A stretch of DNA of 6,633 nucleotides from Lutibacter sp. (GTDB taxonomy: Bacteria > Bacteroidota > Bacteroidia > Flavobacteriales > Flavobacteriaceae), in contig JAUVOS010000145.1 in assembly GCA_030599055.1 (NCBI GenBank), positions 1 through 6,633 on the forward strand. Direction: 5' to 3'. The notes beneath the pieces were generated by a model, which saw only the letters and a list, made by a program, of their open reading frames with translations, had not been told where the DNA came from and searched no databases. Positions 5,168 through 6,633 of this stretch are shown in pieces (position 1 is the first letter of the stretch; every line of letters begins with the position of its first letter). The position numbers and the translations under genes are program-made.

Positions 5168-6633
5168 ATGACCTCAAAATATATACTTCCAATTATAGTT
5201 AGTCTTTTTACGTACTCCATTTCTTTCTCACAACAAGCAGAACCCTTGACACATCATCTGAGTAAGGCAGAAAGGGAGCTGATGAAAACTTATACACGTA
5301 GCTTTACAGAGACTGATCCACCAACGGGCGAAGTTCGAAATATTGCAGAATGGGAAGCTATGGAAAGTGTTTTAGTTGCCTATCATAATGGTGGATTTGG
5401 AATTCCGGTAAGTTTGATTGCTGAGATGTCCGAGGACTGTGGAATTACTACTATTGTTGCGAATGCTTCTGAAGAAACAACGGTAAATGGTATTTATTCA
5501 TCAAATGGCGTTAATTTGGCGAATTGTACTTATGTTTATCAGAATCCGGATTCGTATTGGACACGTGATTATAGCCCATGGTTTATTGCGGTTGATGATA
5601 GCGAAGTAGCTATTATTGATTTCCCTTATAATCGTCCCTTGAGAGAAAATGACGATGATGTCCCAATCTTAATGGCAAATGAGTTGGGAGTTGATTTATA
5701 TGGGATGGATGTTACGCATACCGGAGGAAATTATATGTGTGATGGATATGGCATTGCTGCTTCTTCTGATTTAGTTTGGGTAGAAAATACAACACAAACA
5801 CATGTACAAGTCGAAGAAAAAATGCAAGATTATTTAGGAATTGATGCCTATCATGTGACAATAGATCCTCTTGGAGGTATTAAACATATTGATTGCTGGG
5901 GTAAATTTTTAGATGTTGATAAAGTGATGATTACGCAAGTTCCGTCAAGCCACCCTAAATATGATGATTATGAAGAAGTGGCTACCTACTATTCAGCACA
6001 AAACTGTTCTTGGGGTTATCCGTACGAAGTAATTAGAGTACAAGCAGCATATGGTGATGTTAACCCTTATACCAATTCATTAATTTTAAATGACAAAGTT
6101 TTTGTACCACAAACAGGTTCTAGTCTTGATGATGATGCCATTGCAGTTTATGAAGCAGCTATGCCGGGTTATGAAATACTTGGTTTTTACGCAGATTATC
6201 ATCCTTGGCTAAATAGTGATGCAATACATTGTAGGGTACATGGTGTAGCAGATAGAGAAATGTTGTATATAAAACATTATCCATTGCATGGTGCTTTGAC
6301 CTTTCAAAGCGAATATACTATTGAAGCTGATGTGGTTTCTTATGGCGGAAGCTCGATAAGTACTGGTTTCCCAAAATTATTTTACCAACAAAATAGTGGT
6401 ACTTGGGAAGAAGCACTTATGACGAATACGACCGGAAACACTTATACTGCAACTATTCCCGGGTTAAATGGAAACAATGATGTTGCGTATTATATTTCTG
6501 CGGAAAATGACAATAACAAAACGGAATCGCATCCACGTATTGGTGTTGCTGATCCTCATTTGTTTACGTATTCTGGTGGAAGTGTTGGTGTAAACGATTA
6601 TACAAATACTGAGTTTTTAAATATTTATCCAAA
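5168..6633 (+). CDS. Secreted peptidylarginine deiminase, P. gingivalis PPAD-like, with a probable T9SS sorting tail (partial, C-terminus outside window)
   Basis: Bacterial peptidylarginine deiminases convert arginine in peptides to citrulline and ammonia. The frame is open from ATG at 5168 to the window end (488 complete codons). Residues 1-21 are a signal peptide (hydrophobic core IIVSLFTY, then SISFS before QQ). Residues about 40-365 form the catalytic domain, very close to PPAD from memory: PPTGEVRNIAEWE (51-63), SYWTRDYSPWF (129-139), TGGNYMCDGYG (185-195), HIDCWGKF (240-247), YTNSLILNDKVFVP (301-314), SDAIHCRVHGVAD (350-362). D134, H240, D242 and C355 correspond to PPAD D130, H236, D238 and C351. 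Residues about 370-468 are the immunoglobulin-like domain (IEADVVSYGG, VAYYISAEND). The last residues, TEFLNIYP, look like the start of a type A T9SS C-terminal sorting domain, so export to the surface or medium is inferred. Agmatine deiminase is the main alternative, but the signal peptide and Ig-like domain argue against it. Confidence 0.9.
   Translation, partial: MTSKYILPIIVSLFTYSISFSQQAEPLTHHLSKAERELMKTYTRSFTETDPPTGEVRNIAEWEAMESVLVAYHNGGFGIPVSLIAEMSEDCGITTIVANASEETTVNGIYSSNGVNLANCTYVYQNPDSYWTRDYSPWFIAVDDSEVAIIDFPYNRPLRENDDDVPILMANELGVDLYGMDVTHTGGNYMCDGYGIAASSDLVWVENTTQTHVQVEEKMQDYLGIDAYHVTIDPLGGIKHIDCWGKFLDVDKVMITQVPSSHPKYDDYEEVATYYSAQNCSWGYPYEVIRVQAAYGDVNPYTNSLILNDKVFVPQTGSSLDDDAIAVYEAAMPGYEILGFYADYHPWLNSDAIHCRVHGVADREMLYIKHYPLHGALTFQSEYTIEADVVSYGGSSISTGFPKLFYQQNSGTWEEALMTNTTGNTYTATIPGLNGNNDVAYYISAENDNNKTESHPRIGVADPHLFTYSGGSVGVNDYTNTEFLNIYP
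6607..6633 (+). other. Probable beginning of a type A T9SS sorting domain
   Basis: Codons 481-488 of the deiminase give TEFLNIYP, matching the opening of the Por_Secre_tail family (xxLxIYPNPxxx). It follows a Gly/Ser-Val-Gly linker after the Ig-like domain, which is where such tails occur. The rest of the roughly 70-residue domain is beyond the window, so this is only the first motif. Confidence 0.6.

Overview
The window comes from an AT-rich member of the Bacteroidetes, most likely the class Flavobacteriia. The evidence is a TTTG / TAnnTTTG promoter, the lack of strong Shine-Dalgarno sequences, short secretion signals ending in FAQ or FSQ, an outer-membrane OmpA-type protein with PD40 propeller repeats, and a secreted enzyme that appears to enter a type IX secretion (T9SS) sorting tail at the window edge. 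No tRNA, rRNA, transposase or CRISPR array was seen.

Layout. (1) 1-1290, minus strand: the N-terminal 430 residues of an exported OmpA-family lipoprotein-like or periplasmic protein; its C-terminus is outside the window. (2) 1291-1812: a 522-base divergent intergenic region. It holds a well-formed Bacteroidetes promoter at 1381-1412 pointing right, then three head-to-tail copies of an 87-98 bp repeat at 1541-1812. The last copy ends exactly at the start codon of the next gene. (3) 1813-3679, plus strand: murQ, overlapping by 14 bases an ATP-grasp protein of the D-Ala-D-Ala-ligase-like type. (4) 3659-5014, minus strand: mpl, whose 3' end overlaps the 3' end of the ATP-grasp gene by 21 bases. 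(5) 5015-5167: a short divergent spacer. (6) 5168-6633, plus strand: a secreted peptidylarginine deiminase closely resembling Porphyromonas gingivalis PPAD, cut off by the window end.

How the genes fit together. MurQ (MurNAc-6-phosphate etherase) and Mpl (murein tripeptide ligase) are two separate entry points of peptidoglycan recycling: the sugar and the stem peptide. The ATP-grasp protein translationally coupled to murQ has an ATP-dependent ligase fold and is a reasonable candidate for a related, undescribed step. That last point is inference from context. The flanking OmpA-type and PPAD-like proteins are cell-envelope or secreted products, with no direct link to recycling visible in the sequence.

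The least explained part is the tandem repeat leader of murQ. Each unit begins with ATGAAA, carries a short ATG-started reading frame that stops 18 bases before the next ATG, and contains a conserved imperfect hairpin.
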